A DNA stretch of 64,000 bases from CAYPJE01 sp964410945 (lineage in GTDB: Bacteria > Fidelibacterota > Marinisomatia > Marinisomatales > TCS56), in assembly GCA_964410945.1 (NCBI GenBank), contig CAYPJE010000004.1:74196-138195 (forward strand). The letters run 5' to 3'. The translations under genes and the position numbers were made by a program. Under the pieces are notes generated by a model, which saw nothing but the letters and a program-made list of their open reading frames with translations, was not told the origin of the DNA and searched no databases. Below, piece by piece: positions 1 through 10,000 of the stretch; the first letter of the stretch is position 1; the number at the start of each line of letters is the position of its first letter.

Positions 1-1087
1 CGATCGCCATCGACAATCGCGGTGCCGTATCAATCCGTTTTTTATGCAGTTTATCGGCCTGTGCTTGAAATTTTCCCTGCAATCTGGCAATCTGTTGCTT
101 CTGGGTAATTATCTTGTCCTCCAACTGCTCCAGTTCGTCAAGTTCCAGCTGATTGGAATTACGGTACTCCAATACCGCTTCCAAAGCACCACCATATTTC
201 CTTTTAAGGGTTTCTATAGCCTGGATACGGTCCTGCAACTCCAACAAGCGTTCGTTGTCAGAATCTAATCCCTGACTGTGAATCCGTAAGCTGTTATCGG
301 CATCCTGTAAAATGATTACCGCTTCAGAAATCATCTGGGCGAACTGGTGCATTCCGGAGTCGAATTTCCCCAGACGCTCAAGTAATTTTAGAGCCTGTTG
401 CAGACCGGGGATCAGGGCATTCTCGCCGGATATCAACTGATCATTCAAAGTGGCAATCGAACTGATCATTTCTTCAGCGTGGCTCAACCGGCTATATTCC
501 TCATTTAGGGTTATATCTTCTCCGGTCACGGGGTCAACTGCCGCTATCTCCTTCAATTGAAATTCCAGTAAATCAGCCCGGTCCCTGGCCTGGGACAGTT
601 TCTCAATCAGATGCTGGAGCCTGATTCTGGAGTTCTCCAGGTCGCGATAAACAATATTTAATTCAGCTACGGTGGTTCCGGTACCGGCGAAATCATCCAG
701 GTAATTGATATGAGTGGCCTGATCCATAATCAGCTGCTGTTCATGTTGGCCGTGAAAATCCGCAACCGGGGCTGCGGTCTGTTTAAATAATTTTTCGTTT
801 ACCGGTTCATCATTGACATAGTTTTTAATCCGGCCTTTACTGGGAATAATCCGATAAAGCGTCAACTGCTGTTCGGCATTGTTGATATTAGTCTCAACCG
901 TTGCACGATCACTATCCGATTTAACCATCGTACGGGTTGGTTTCATTCCCAGGGAAACTGCCAGGGCTTGCAGGATTATTGACTTGCCGGAACCGGTTTC
1001 ACCGGTAATAATTGTCAGACCAGGCTTAAAATTCAATTTAAGATCGTCGATTATAGCGAAATTTCGGATATGTAATTGTTCAATCAT
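1..1087 (-). CDS. recN: DNA repair protein RecN, N-terminal part (cut by window edge)
   Basis: The leftward frame stays open from an ATG at 1087 to base 1, so about 362 N-terminal residues are visible of a family usually near 550-560. The protein starts MIEQLHIRNFAIIDD and carries a Walker A motif GETGSGKS at residues 29-36, followed by the FHGQHEQQ segment typical of RecN. RecN is an SMC-like ATPase that acts in double-strand break repair; the visible part after residue 160 is the start of the coiled coil. The start codon overlaps the end of the upstream VanZ-like gene by 8 bp, so the two are probably co-transcribed. The C-terminal half with signature and Walker B lies outside the window. 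Confidence 0.93.
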   Translation of the reverse strand, partial: MIEQLHIRNFAIIDDLKLNFKPGLTIITGETGSGKSIILQALAVSLGMKPTRTMVKSDSDRATVETNINNAEQQLTLYRIIPSKGRIKNYVNDEPVNEKLFKQTAAPVADFHGQHEQQLIMDQATHINYLDDFAGTGTTVAELNIVYRDLENSRIRLQHLIEKLSQARDRADLLEFQLKEIAAVDPVTGEDITLNEEYSRLSHAEEMISSIATLNDQLISGENALIPGLQQALKLLERLGKFDSGMHQFAQMISEAVIILQDADNSLRIHSQGLDSDNERLLELQDRIQAIETLKRKYGGALEAVLEYRNSNQLELDELEQLEDKIITQKQQIARLQGKFQAQADKLHKKRIDTAPRLSMAI

Positions 1088-1460
1088 CCCTGTTTCCGAA
1101 ATTGAAAGATATACCAAATCCGGCACCTAACCAAATCCCAAAATTATCGGCCAGAAAATCCAGCCAGTCCGGCATTCGGCCGGGAATCAGCGATTGGTAG
1201 AATTCATCCAGACCGGCGAAAAACAGGCAGATACCAACCCCCAGGAAAAAACTTTTCACAGTTCGCTGGCCAATACTTTTCATAATCAGATAGCCCAGCA
1301 GAAAATATTCGATTATATGCAATAATTTATCATTGGCGAATAGTCGGGAATCCGGAATATGATCAGCCGGGATACTGGATCCGACAAATATCAGGACCAG
1401 ATATGAAACAAAAAGAATCCTGTAATGCCGTGGAGACAGATTCAGAATTAATATATTCAT
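1080..1460 (-). CDS. VanZ-like family membrane protein
   Basis: This is a 126-residue protein with four hydrophobic segments and conserved polar motifs of the VanZ-like family: DKLLHIIEYFLLGYL near residue 44, DEFYQSLIPGR near 85 and DWLDFLADNFG near 97. The family is named after the teicoplanin-resistance accessory protein VanZ, but most members are small membrane proteins of unknown role. It sits between acpS, whose stop abuts its start, and recN, which it overlaps by 8 bp, so it is read as part of one leftward operon. No function beyond family membership can be claimed. Confidence 0.8.
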   Translation of the reverse strand: MNILILNLSPRHYRILFVSYLVLIFVGSSIPADHIPDSRLFANDKLLHIIEYFLLGYLIMKSIGQRTVKSFFLGVGICLFFAGLDEFYQSLIPGRMPDWLDFLADNFGIWLGAGFGISFNFGNRDD

Positions 1461-1837
1461 CAGCTGGATTCTTTCTGTACAATTGCCGCTGCCACTGCAT
1501 ATTCGGGGATATGCGAAATACTTACCCGACAGACAATTTTTTCGTTTGTCTTAAAATGCAGATTCACTGATGGGCGGCCATCAGGTTCGGGTATTATTTC
1601 AATTTTCTTCAAAGATGGGCTTACTGCTATCCCAGCTGACATTAAAGCTTTTTTAACCGCTTCTTTGGCAGCAAAACGACCGGCAAAATGTTCGGCACTG
1701 CGGGGGCGGCTGTCACAGTAATCTATCTCAACTTTGGTAAAAGTGTGCTGACGAAATTTTTCGTGATATTTATTCAGGAGACGTTCAATATTCGGCACCG
1801 ATACTATATCGGTACCTATGAAACACTCATCCAGCAT
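1460..1837 (-). CDS. acpS: Holo-[acyl-carrier-protein] synthase
   Basis: The 125-residue protein matches the AcpS family in length and motifs. It has FIGTDIVSVPNIERL at the N-terminus with the metal-binding Asp at residue 10, and FAGRFAAKEAVKKAL at residues 51-65 with the second metal ligand Glu59. AcpS transfers 4'-phosphopantetheine from CoA to a serine of acyl carrier protein and so activates fatty-acid synthesis in the cytoplasm. The gene overlaps the upstream HAD phosphatase gene by 11 bp and is followed without a gap by the VanZ-like gene, which suggests translational coupling. Confidence 0.93.
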   Translation of the reverse strand: MLDECFIGTDIVSVPNIERLLNKYHEKFRQHTFTKVEIDYCDSRPRSAEHFAGRFAAKEAVKKALMSAGIAVSPSLKKIEIIPEPDGRPSVNLHFKTNEKIVCRVSISHIPEYAVAAAIVQKESS

Positions 1838-2513
1838 TTATATCCCGGACAATTTTTACCAGTTCATATATATCATCGATATCCCAGTTGGCCCCGGAAT
1901 TCTCAACCGGATCAAAGGCATTACCGTACCGGGCGAAAATTGTTCGGATTCCCAGCTGACTGGCACCAACCACATCCCGCTCTGGCCAGTCACCGATCAT
2001 AATGGCCTCATCCGGTTTTATCTTTAAAGTATCCAGTGCCAGTTGGAAAGGTTTTGGTGATGGTTTATGAGTTCCCGTATCATCATGTGTAATCACCAGG
2101 TCAAATACATGGTGCAGGTTTAAATAATAGATCCTCAACCATGCCTCACGGCTGGGTGCATCTGAGACTACCGCCAGTCTGATTCCCATTTTCATCAGTT
2201 TGATCAGGGTGCGATTGACATTGGGATAAGTCCGCAAGCTGGCTTCACGATTCCGTCGGTAAGCTACGACTCCGGCAGCCAGATACTTGTTATTTACCCG
2301 GCCTTCAACAGCTTTAAGGTAATCATCAAAGACCAGTTGATTTTCCCACCCATGGTCCTGGTATAGTTTAATAATCTGATCGAATGCTTCCTGCTCGTCC
2401 ACATCCAGACCGGCTTCGATCATTGCATGGACTGCGGCCCGGACGGCCTGGTATTTCATGGTGACAAAATCCAGCAGGGTATTGTCGAGGTCGAATATTA
2501 CAGCTTTAATCAC
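1827..2513 (-). CDS. HAD-superfamily hydrolase (subfamily IA phosphatase)
   Basis: The 228-residue protein opens with the HAD motif I, VIFDLDNTLLD, with nucleophile Asp8 and general acid Asp10. It then has motif II (VVSDAPS, around residue 115) and motif IV (GDWPERDVVGA, around 175), which define a haloacid-dehalogenase-fold phosphatase with a helical cap. The substrate cannot be read from sequence; relatives act on small phosphorylated metabolites. The end overlaps acpS by 11 bp. Upstream, 44 bp separate it from the TPR-protein gene, so it may be co-transcribed with it. Confidence 0.85.
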   Translation of the reverse strand: MIKAVIFDLDNTLLDFVTMKYQAVRAAVHAMIEAGLDVDEQEAFDQIIKLYQDHGWENQLVFDDYLKAVEGRVNNKYLAAGVVAYRRNREASLRTYPNVNRTLIKLMKMGIRLAVVSDAPSREAWLRIYYLNLHHVFDLVITHDDTGTHKPSPKPFQLALDTLKIKPDEAIMIGDWPERDVVGASQLGIRTIFARYGNAFDPVENSGANWDIDDIYELVKIVRDINAG

Positions 2514-2557
2514 TGCAGATGCCGTAATTACTTACGGTTAAAGAACAATCAGTCTGT

Positions 2558-3871
2558 CTACTCTTCGTATTTGGCCGGATTCTTGATTCGATCGATCTCG
2601 TATTCGGCTACCCGGCGCCATTGACTGTCATTTCGGGCTTTTTCCAGGGAGTTCAAGGCCCTGGTTTTATCACCTTTACCATTACAGTAATAGGCCACTC
2701 CCATTTCGATAAGAGCCGGTGCATAATTATTACGAACATCAACGGCTGTTTTGGCGGCGTCAAGGGCATTTTCGCAATCGCCCAGCTGATTGTAGGATTG
2801 TGAAAGATAATACCATCCATTCAATGACTTGGCATTGAAGGCTACCGCCTGGGTCAGATACTGGACCGCATCTTCCCATTGTTCCAATTTGGTATATGTT
2901 AAACCGAGATTTTCATAGGCTTTAGCATAGGTTGGATCGACAGAGATTGCCAGCTGGAACCGATCGATGGCTTTTTCATATTCCTGCCGGTCGACATAGA
3001 TCTCGCCCATGCTGGAATAAGACTTGGCATGGGTTGGATCGACATTGACTGCATTCTGAAATGTCTCTAATGCCGCATCGATATCACCGATTTTTTTGTA
3101 GGCTAAACCCAGCCCAAATAAAACACGAGCAGAATTGGGCTGAAACTCTAATGCTTTTTTATACAGTATGATGGCCTTATCCACATCTCCTAAACGACCC
3201 GAAATTACACCGATTTGATAATGGGCCTGGAAAAAGGTTGAATCATACTCAAGCACTTTATAGTATGATTCCATGGCACCTTCCAAATCACCCATCTTAT
3301 ATAAACGATTACCATCGTTAAATTTATTCTTCACTACATTCTGGATAGCGGAATGGGCATTAGCGAATTCTGGATTGATTGTCAGGGTCCGCTGAAAATC
3401 GGCAATGGCGCCATCGTAATCCTTACGACGCATATTGACCCCCCCCATGTTATAGGCTGCTTTGGCAAAATGCGGAAAATCAACCAGAACATTTTCAAAG
3501 GTGGCATAGGCATCATCGAGATCACCGCTGTTCATATACCGGATTGCCTCACTCATCATGGAAAGCAGTTCGGTCACCTTTTCGTATTCGGCCCGATATT
3601 CTTCATTTTCCGGTTCGGTCTCAATTGCGGTTCGGAAAAATTCACCGGCCTTTTCCATATCACCCGAGCGGATATAGACCTGAGCCAGAAGGAACAATGC
3701 AGGTGCGAACGTCGGATCAGCCTTAATGGCCTGGTCGAGCTGCTCCTGTGCTGCTGAAAATTGCTTGGCAGCTATGCTTGCTTCAGCAGAATTAAATAAA
3801 TCCTGCGGTGATTGTGCGAATGAAAAGGATATTAATATCAGCGCAAAGATCAGTGTTCTTGCTGCGTTCAT
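2558..3871 (-). CDS. Secreted tetratricopeptide-repeat protein
   Basis: Translation from the ATG at 3871 gives 437 residues. This start is chosen because it follows an AGGAGG ribosome site with good spacing and opens a signal peptide (hydrophobic LIFALILISFSF, cleavage near FAQ-S). A longer in-frame start at 3928 would read through tRNA-Leu and is rejected. The rest is a near-continuous array of about eleven 34-residue TPR units with regular YNMGGVNMRRKDYDGAIADF-type helices. Such periplasmic TPR proteins serve as scaffolds for envelope complexes; no catalytic domain is seen. It lies directly downstream of tRNA-Leu. Confidence 0.88.
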   Translation of the reverse strand: MNAARTLIFALILISFSFAQSPQDLFNSAEASIAAKQFSAAQEQLDQAIKADPTFAPALFLLAQVYIRSGDMEKAGEFFRTAIETEPENEEYRAEYEKVTELLSMMSEAIRYMNSGDLDDAYATFENVLVDFPHFAKAAYNMGGVNMRRKDYDGAIADFQRTLTINPEFANAHSAIQNVVKNKFNDGNRLYKMGDLEGAMESYYKVLEYDSTFFQAHYQIGVISGRLGDVDKAIILYKKALEFQPNSARVLFGLGLAYKKIGDIDAALETFQNAVNVDPTHAKSYSSMGEIYVDRQEYEKAIDRFQLAISVDPTYAKAYENLGLTYTKLEQWEDAVQYLTQAVAFNAKSLNGWYYLSQSYNQLGDCENALDAAKTAVDVRNNYAPALIEMGVAYYCNGKGDKTRALNSLEKARNDSQWRRVAEYEIDRIKNPAKYEE

Positions 3872-3887
3872 TGGGACCTCCTGTTTG

Positions 3888-3971
3888 TGCCGAAGGCGGG
3901 ACTCGAACCCGCACGCCCGGATGAGCACTACCCCCTCAAGATAGCGTGTCTACCAGTTCCACCACTTCGGC
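3888..3971 (-). tRNA. tRNA-Leu (anticodon GAG)
   Basis: Read leftwards, the 84-nt sequence folds as a class II tRNA. It has a 7-bp acceptor stem GCCGAAG/CTTCGGC, a D-arm, an anticodon stem CTATC/GGTAG enclosing the loop TTGAGGG with anticodon GAG, a long variable arm, and a T-arm with GGTTCGAGTCC. CCA is not encoded. The gene lies 16 bp upstream of the TPR-protein start and downstream of secG. Confidence 0.96.
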
Positions 3972-3980
3972 AATTTCCGG

Positions 3981-4322
3981 TTATTCCAGAATTAGTTGAT
4001 CATCCTGCCCGGCGGGACGGGATAAATCTGAACCAGGTGAGATCACCCGTTCTTCTGCTTCCTGCTTAATGATCGAGCGCGACTCAGCCATCCGTGTGGA
4101 TGACAACAGGCTGATCAATACAGCCAGGGACATGAAGGCTACTGCCAGTCCAGTGGTGACCTTGCTCAGAAAAGAAGCCGCACCACGGCCTCCCAGAACC
4201 TGGTTAGTAATACCACCACCAATTGATCCTGCCAGACCGCCGCCCTGGCTGGCCTGCATCAAAATCACTGTAATCAACAATATTGAAACCAGGGTTTCAA
4301 CAACTAATAAAAATCCGTACAC
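3981..4322 (-). CDS. secG: Preprotein translocase subunit SecG
   Basis: The 113-residue protein has two membrane segments (residues about 3-22 and 55-75) around the conserved cytoplasmic loop MQASQGGGLAGS and GGRGAASFLSK, which is diagnostic for SecG. SecG joins SecYE in the inner membrane and aids protein export. A charged C-terminal tail of about 35 residues follows. It is transcribed just after tpiA with a 3-bp gap, the common tpiA-secG arrangement, and tRNA-Leu comes next. Confidence 0.93.
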   Translation of the reverse strand: MYGFLLVVETLVSILLITVILMQASQGGGLAGSIGGGITNQVLGGRGAASFLSKVTTGLAVAFMSLAVLISLLSSTRMAESRSIIKQEAEERVISPGSDLSRPAGQDDQLILE

Positions 4323-4325
4323 GGG

Positions 4326-5102
4326 TTATTCCTCTTTATAATTTTCCTGCACTAATTGAGCTATCGATGTAAATGAGTCAACTTTAAGACTGGCGCCCCC
4401 AATCAAAAATCCATCTACACCCGGTGCCTGAATTAATTCTGCGGCATTGTCCGGTTTCACGGAACCGCCATATAAAATGGCTGTATTCCGGGCAACAGCA
4501 TCGGTAAACAGATCGGATAATACCAGTCTGACAACCTGATGTGCCTCGCTGGCCTGATCGACACTGGCGGTAACGCCGGTACCAATCGCCCAAACCGGTT
4601 CATAGGCAACCACAATTCGATCCATCTCTTCGGCACTGACGTCAGCAAGACCAGCCACCAATTGATCGCGCAGTACTTTTTCTGTATCACCAGCCTGACG
4701 CTGCTCCAGAGTCTCACCGATACAAAGGATTGGCAGCATCTTTGAATTGAGCACGGCTTTGACCTTGGCATTGATCCATTCTTCCGGTTCATTAAAAACA
4801 TGACGCCGTTCGGAATGACCGATAATGACATAGTCTACGCCACAGGCTTCCAGCATACTGATCGATATTTCACCAGTGAAAGCACCCTTGTCTTCATAAT
4901 GACAATTCTGGGCAGCCAACGACAGCGATGGAACATTCAATAAACTTTTTATGTTAAAGAGCGCCGTAAAAGGCGGGCTGAATATAATGTTCACCCCTTC
5001 TATATTCAAAAGTAATTTGCGACATTCTTCGACGAACGAATACCCCTCCTGCGGGGTCATATGCATTTTCCAGTTTCCTGCGACAATAGGTTTAGTAATC
5101 AT
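4326..5102 (-). CDS. tpiA: Triosephosphate isomerase
   Basis: The 258-residue protein has the complete TIM signature: AGNWKMHM with catalytic Lys12, IIGHSERR with the electrophilic His near 96, and AYEPVWAIGTG with the catalytic Glu near 168. The phosphate-binding YGGSV and GFLIGGASL loops follow. It interconverts dihydroxyacetone phosphate and glyceraldehyde 3-phosphate in glycolysis and gluconeogenesis. The start abuts the end of pgk, and secG follows after 3 bp, so pgk-tpiA-secG is almost certainly one operon. Confidence 0.97.
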   Translation of the reverse strand: MITKPIVAGNWKMHMTPQEGYSFVEECRKLLLNIEGVNIIFSPPFTALFNIKSLLNVPSLSLAAQNCHYEDKGAFTGEISISMLEACGVDYVIIGHSERRHVFNEPEEWINAKVKAVLNSKMLPILCIGETLEQRQAGDTEKVLRDQLVAGLADVSAEEMDRIVVAYEPVWAIGTGVTASVDQASEAHQVVRLVLSDLFTDAVARNTAILYGGSVKPDNAAELIQAPGVDGFLIGGASLKVDSFTSIAQLVQENYKEE

Positions 5103-6290
5103 TTAGCGCTCCAATACGGTTAAAGCCGGCAGTGATACACCACTCAGTAATTCCAGTGATGCACCTCCGCCTGTTGATACGTGAGACATTTTTTCCATTA
5201 AATTATAGCCTTTTACTGCTGCGGCCGAGTCACCTCCACCTACGACAGATATCGCACCATTGTCGGTAGCATTGGCTAATTCTTCTGCCAGGGTTCTGGT
5301 TCCCTGATCAAAACCGGGAATCTCGAATACACCCATGGGACCATTCCAGATAATCGTACTGGCCTTGTGAACGATATTCACGAAAGAAGTGGTTGTTTCC
5401 GGGCCAATATCCAATCCCATCTGGTCATCCGGTATTTTATCAATTGAGAATACAGTTTTTTCCTCGTGGTCATCCAGTGAATTAGCACACAGAACGTCAC
5501 TGGGAAAATGCAGGTTGATTTTTTTCTGATTGGCGTCGGCAATTATTTTCTCAGCCGTCCTTAACATTGATTTATCAACCAGCGATCCACCCACATTTTT
5601 TCCCATGGCCTGTAAAAATGTAAAAGCCATTCCGCCACCGATGATAATATCATCGGCCTCATCCAGGAAGCGGTTGATCAGGCTTAATTTCGAACCGACT
5701 TTGGCACCTCCCAGAATCACGACCAGCGGCCTGTTCGGCCTTTTGATCACATCGCTTAAAAACCTGACTTCCCGCTCGACCAGATTCCCGATGCCACGTT
5801 GCGCAAAATGAGCGGCAACGCCCACATTACTGGCATGGGCCCGGTGGGCAGTACCAAAAGCGTCATTAATATAAACGCTGCCATGCTTGGACAGCAAAGC
5901 TCCAAATTGTGATTCGTTGGAGGTTTCTTCCTTATGGAATCTCAGGTTTTCCAGCAGATGAACTTCCCCTGCACTTAGACCCAGCGATACATCCCGGGCG
6001 TCTTCGGAAACACAGTCATGGGAAAATTTGATGGACTTTTCCAGCAGATCAGCCAGTGTTTCACCAACCGGAACCAGGCTTAATTCAGGAATCACCTTCC
6101 CTTTGGGTCGACCCAGGTGGGACATCAGAACAACCGAAGCACCGGTATTCAGACAGTGCTGGATAGTCGGTAGCGCAGCCCTGATCCTGAAATCATCAGC
6201 CACAACACCATTTTTTAAAGGCACATTGAAATCAACACGGATTAAAACGCGTTTCCCTTTCAAGTCAAATGAATTTAAAGTATTTAACAT
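5103..6290 (-). CDS. pgk: Phosphoglycerate kinase
   Basis: At 395 residues this is a typical bacterial PGK. Visible motifs are the N-terminal substrate-binding VLIRVDFNVPL (residues 15-25), SHLGRPKG around 58, the hinge/ADP segment ILGGAKVGSKL around 195, and the C-terminal GGGDSAAAVKG nucleotide loop. The enzyme transfers phosphate between 1,3-bisphosphoglycerate and ADP. It is immediately followed by tpiA with no gap and preceded 15 bp upstream by comF on the same strand. Confidence 0.97.
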   Translation of the reverse strand: MLNTLNSFDLKGKRVLIRVDFNVPLKNGVVADDFRIRAALPTIQHCLNTGASVVLMSHLGRPKGKVIPELSLVPVGETLADLLEKSIKFSHDCVSEDARDVSLGLSAGEVHLLENLRFHKEETSNESQFGALLSKHGSVYINDAFGTAHRAHASNVGVAAHFAQRGIGNLVEREVRFLSDVIKRPNRPLVVILGGAKVGSKLSLINRFLDEADDIIIGGGMAFTFLQAMGKNVGGSLVDKSMLRTAEKIIADANQKKINLHFPSDVLCANSLDDHEEKTVFSIDKIPDDQMGLDIGPETTTSFVNIVHKASTIIWNGPMGVFEIPGFDQGTRTLAEELANATDNGAISVVGGGDSAAAVKGYNLMEKMSHVSTGGGASLELLSGVSLPALTVLER

Positions 6291-6305
6291 AAGTAAACAT
6301 CCTAT

Positions 6306-6977
6306 CTAATTATCAATTCTTGGAGTGCTGCAAGTAAAAGCCGTTATTAATTCAGCACCAGATTTACGCAGTGCAGTGGCACAGGCCGAAATGGTAGCTC
6401 CGGTCGTAAGAACATCATCAATTACGGCAATCCGGTCATAGTCCAAATTTTTTGAGGCCTTGAAAGCCTGCGACATATTTACAAAACGCTCATCACTTTT
6501 TAAAGTGGTTTGAGTTTTGGTTACTTTAATTCTTTTTAACAGGTCAAAATCATAGTGCAATCCGGTAACTTTACTGATACCACGGACGATCCATTCAGCC
6601 TGATTATAACCTCTTTCCCGTCTTTTCACAGGGTGCAGGGGAACAGCCGTCAGAATCGACATCTGCGTAAACTCTTTTTCAAACAACCGGCCCAGTTCCG
6701 CGCCTAAAAGAACACCGAATTTAGCATAATCTGAATATTTAAGTGTATGAATAATATCCTGTAAAACGGCAGTGAAATACCAGCCCGAATAAGCTCCATC
6801 CAGATCGGTGTTATAGGTAATCCTGTCTATCCAGTTTCCCAATCCCGTTAACTCCAGGTTTGTCAGGCAGGCGTCGCAAATCACCTCCTGATCGGCTGTC
6901 ATCTGGTCACCACAAGCCCGGCAGGTTCGCGGATATATTAAATCCAGAGAATAATTTATTAAATATTTTAACTTCAG
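6306..6977 (-). CDS. comF: ComF-family phosphoribosyltransferase-like protein
   Basis: The C-terminal half carries a type I phosphoribosyltransferase PRPP loop, IAVIDDVLTTGATISAC, and the family motif PVKRRERGYNQAEW. The ComF zinc finger begins upstream of the first ATG at 6902: the in-frame sequence there reads LDLIYPRTCRACGDQ, which pairs with the later CDACL to give the four-Cys site. No in-frame ATG, GTG or TTG lies between the zinc finger and the upstream stop at 7011-7013. The start given here, a CTG at 6977 preceded by AAGGA four bases away, is therefore a best guess. ComF proteins are linked to DNA uptake or purine salvage. The gene precedes pgk by 15 bp. Confidence 0.82.
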   Translation of the reverse strand: MKLKYLINYSLDLIYPRTCRACGDQMTADQEVICDACLTNLELTGLGNWIDRITYNTDLDGAYSGWYFTAVLQDIIHTLKYSDYAKFGVLLGAELGRLFEKEFTQMSILTAVPLHPVKRRERGYNQAEWIVRGISKVTGLHYDFDLLKRIKVTKTQTTLKSDERFVNMSQAFKASKNLDYDRIAVIDDVLTTGATISACATALRKSGAELITAFTCSTPRIDN

Positions 6978-7090
6978 ATAATCCTTAACCAGCCTGTTAT
7001 CGAATAGAATTTAGGAACAGAAAGGGTTGTTAGAGTAATAAAATTCAACTCAGGTATTTCATATTTACCCTGCAGATTCTAAAATTGAAC

Positions 7091-10000
7091 ATGCTAAAAT
7101 ATGATTCCACATCGAAGCCCAAGTTCAGATTTCAGGACCTCATGCTGCACCGGGTTTATGAAATCCTGCTCGTGGCCAGCCCATATGATGCTTATATCCT
7201 GGAAGAAGACGGCCAGTTAGCTGAACAGATCATAAACGAATACCTGGGGATGAATTTTACCGCCGCGCCCCGGCTATGGGTATCACCCACCGCCAGCGAT
7301 GCGCTGGAATTTTTAACCAAACGCAAATTTGACCTGATCATTGTCATGTCGCGCATTTCGGACATGGATCCCATTACATTCAGTAAAAAAATCAAAGAAC
7401 TATATCCCAAGAAACCAATCATTCTACTGGCAGCCGATGAGTCCGAATTAAATCAACTGCCGGCTTTCGACCTTCAATCCAGTAAACCGATCAACAAGGT
7501 CTTTATCTGGACCGGAAACGCCAACCTGTTCCCAACCATTATCAAATATTACGAAGACCGGAAAAATGTCAAGCGCGATGTTAAGCTGGGTGAAGTACGT
7601 ATTATCATCGTAATTGAGGATACTCCACGCGATTATTCGGTCATTCTGCCACTGATCTATAAAACCATTGTCGAATATACCAATCAGCTGATGTCTAAAA
7701 GCCTGAATGCAGGGCAGAGATTGCTGCATTTACGGGGCCGGCCAAAGATCATTCTCACCAGCAATTATGAAGAGGCTCAGAGGTACTACCGCAAATATAG
7801 ATCAAACGTACTGGGAATTATCTCCGACATCAATTTCCCTAAGGACGGGAAAAAGGATCCTCTGGCGGGAGTTAAATTCGCCAAATGGGTGCGTAAACAG
7901 GAATCGACAATGCCCATCATGCTACAATCCAGGAATCAGGATGTTCATGAACTGGCCGAGGAAATCAATGCACATTTCCTGTATAAAAAATCCACCCGCC
8001 TGCTGCGGGACATCCAGGAATTCGTGATTACAAATTTTGGGTTTGGCAATTTCATTTTCCGTTCGCCTGACGGAACACCTATTGCGATGGCAGCTAACCT
8101 GGATGAATTGATGCAAATCCTGGGCACCATCAACGATGAATCTTTCGCCTACCATTCCAGTTATAATCATTTTTCCAACTGGCTGTCGGCTCGCGGCGAA
8201 TTCCTGGCTGCGTCAAAAATCCGACCTCTCAAGCAGGAAGACTTCGATACAATCGAAGAACACCGAAATGAAATCATCCGCTTTATTGAAGAAAGTCAGG
8301 TCAAACATCTTGACGAAGAACTGGTAGATTTTTCAGTTGATTCATTCAATGCTTCAATCAATTTCACACGCTTCGCATCCGGATCGCTGGGTGGTAAGGC
8401 CCGGGGGCTGACCTTTGCTGGACAATTATTAGTTGATTCTGGGATTCGTGGGAAATACCCGGAAATAACGATCCGAGTTCCCCAGGTGGCAATCATTGGA
8501 ACCGATGAATTCGACCGCTTCATGAATGACAACCAGCTATGGGGACCGGTTCTATCGGTTACCGATAATCAAGAAATAAACAGACTTTTTCTCGAAGCCC
8601 GGTTTTCAAATGAACTGATCAATCCGCTAAAAATCTATCTTTCTAAAATAAACTATCCCGTTGCAGTTCGTTCCTCAAGCCTGCTTGAGGACTCCCAGTA
8701 CCAGCCTCTGGCAGGTCTGTACACCACTTATATGTACCCTAATAATAATGAGTCACTGGACATTCGCGTGGCTGAATTATGCATTCTGATCAAACTTGTC
8801 TATGCGTCGATGTTCCATAAAGAACCCCGGGCTATCCTTACCAACAGTACCCGTCGCCTGGAAGAAGAAAAAATGGCGGTAGTGATACAGGAATTAATCG
8901 GTCAGAAACATGCTGATTATTTCTATCCGACTTTCAGCGGGGTTTGCCAGAATTATAATTATTATCCGGTTTCCTATATGAAACGTGAAGAGGGTGCCGC
9001 CTTTCTCGCACTTGGCTTGGGGCGAACGGTAGTCGAAGGGGAAAAAGCTCTCCGGTTTTCGCCAAAATACCCGGCAATCCTACCTCAGTTTTATTCGGTC
9101 AGGGCAACGATTGCCTCCTCGCAGAATTCCTTCTATGCCCTGAAATTAATCGAAAAACAGTATAAATCGGATTATTCCGAATTGATCGACCTGGAGAAGC
9201 TTCCCCTGTCGGTTGCTGAACAGGACGGTGTCCTGAAACATGTTGCCAGCGTGGTCTGTTCACAGGATTCGGTAATTCGCGATTCTTTGAGTTATGACGG
9301 AACCCGGGTAGTTACTTTTGCACCTATTCTCAAATGGCGGAAAATTCAATTGGCTGAAATTCTGAATGAGATTCTGGATATTGGTCGCCATGCTTTGGGT
9401 GGCCCGGTCGAGATTGAGTTTGCCGTAAATATCTTCCCGGGCACGAGCCGCAAACCGGAATTCTGCCTGCTGCAGATCCGCCCCATGCATTCATCCAATC
9501 TGAACACTGATATCGATCTGATCACAGCCGAATCCGAAGATATTGTTGCCCGCAGCCACATTACACTCGGGGATGGTACCATTGACAATATTTACAATAT
9601 TGTTTTCATTGATAAGGATAGTTTTAATCCAGCCAAAAGCGAAGATATCGCCCGTGAAATCGATACTTTCAACCAACGGCTGGGAAATCAAAGACCCTAT
9701 ATATTGATCGGTCCGGGACGCTGGGGATCGGCTGATCCATGGTTAGGTGTTCCGGTCCGCTGGGACCAGATCAGCAATGCTAAAGTGATAGTTGAGGTAG
9801 GGTTAGATAAGTATAATATTGATCCATCTTTCGGTAGTCATTTTTTCCAGATTGTAACAGGAATGAAAATCGCTTACTTCACGATCAACCCCAAAAATAA
9901 GGAAGACTCAATCAACTGGGATTGGCTTGCAGATAAAGAGCCTGTCGACAGTACCGAATTCATCCGTTGGATTCAGCTGGATCAACCAATTACCGTGCAT

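Noticed and set aside
3872..3928. Longer start for the TPR protein at 3928
   Set aside because: It would overlap tRNA-Leu and precede the signal peptide; the ATG at 3871 has AGGAGG.
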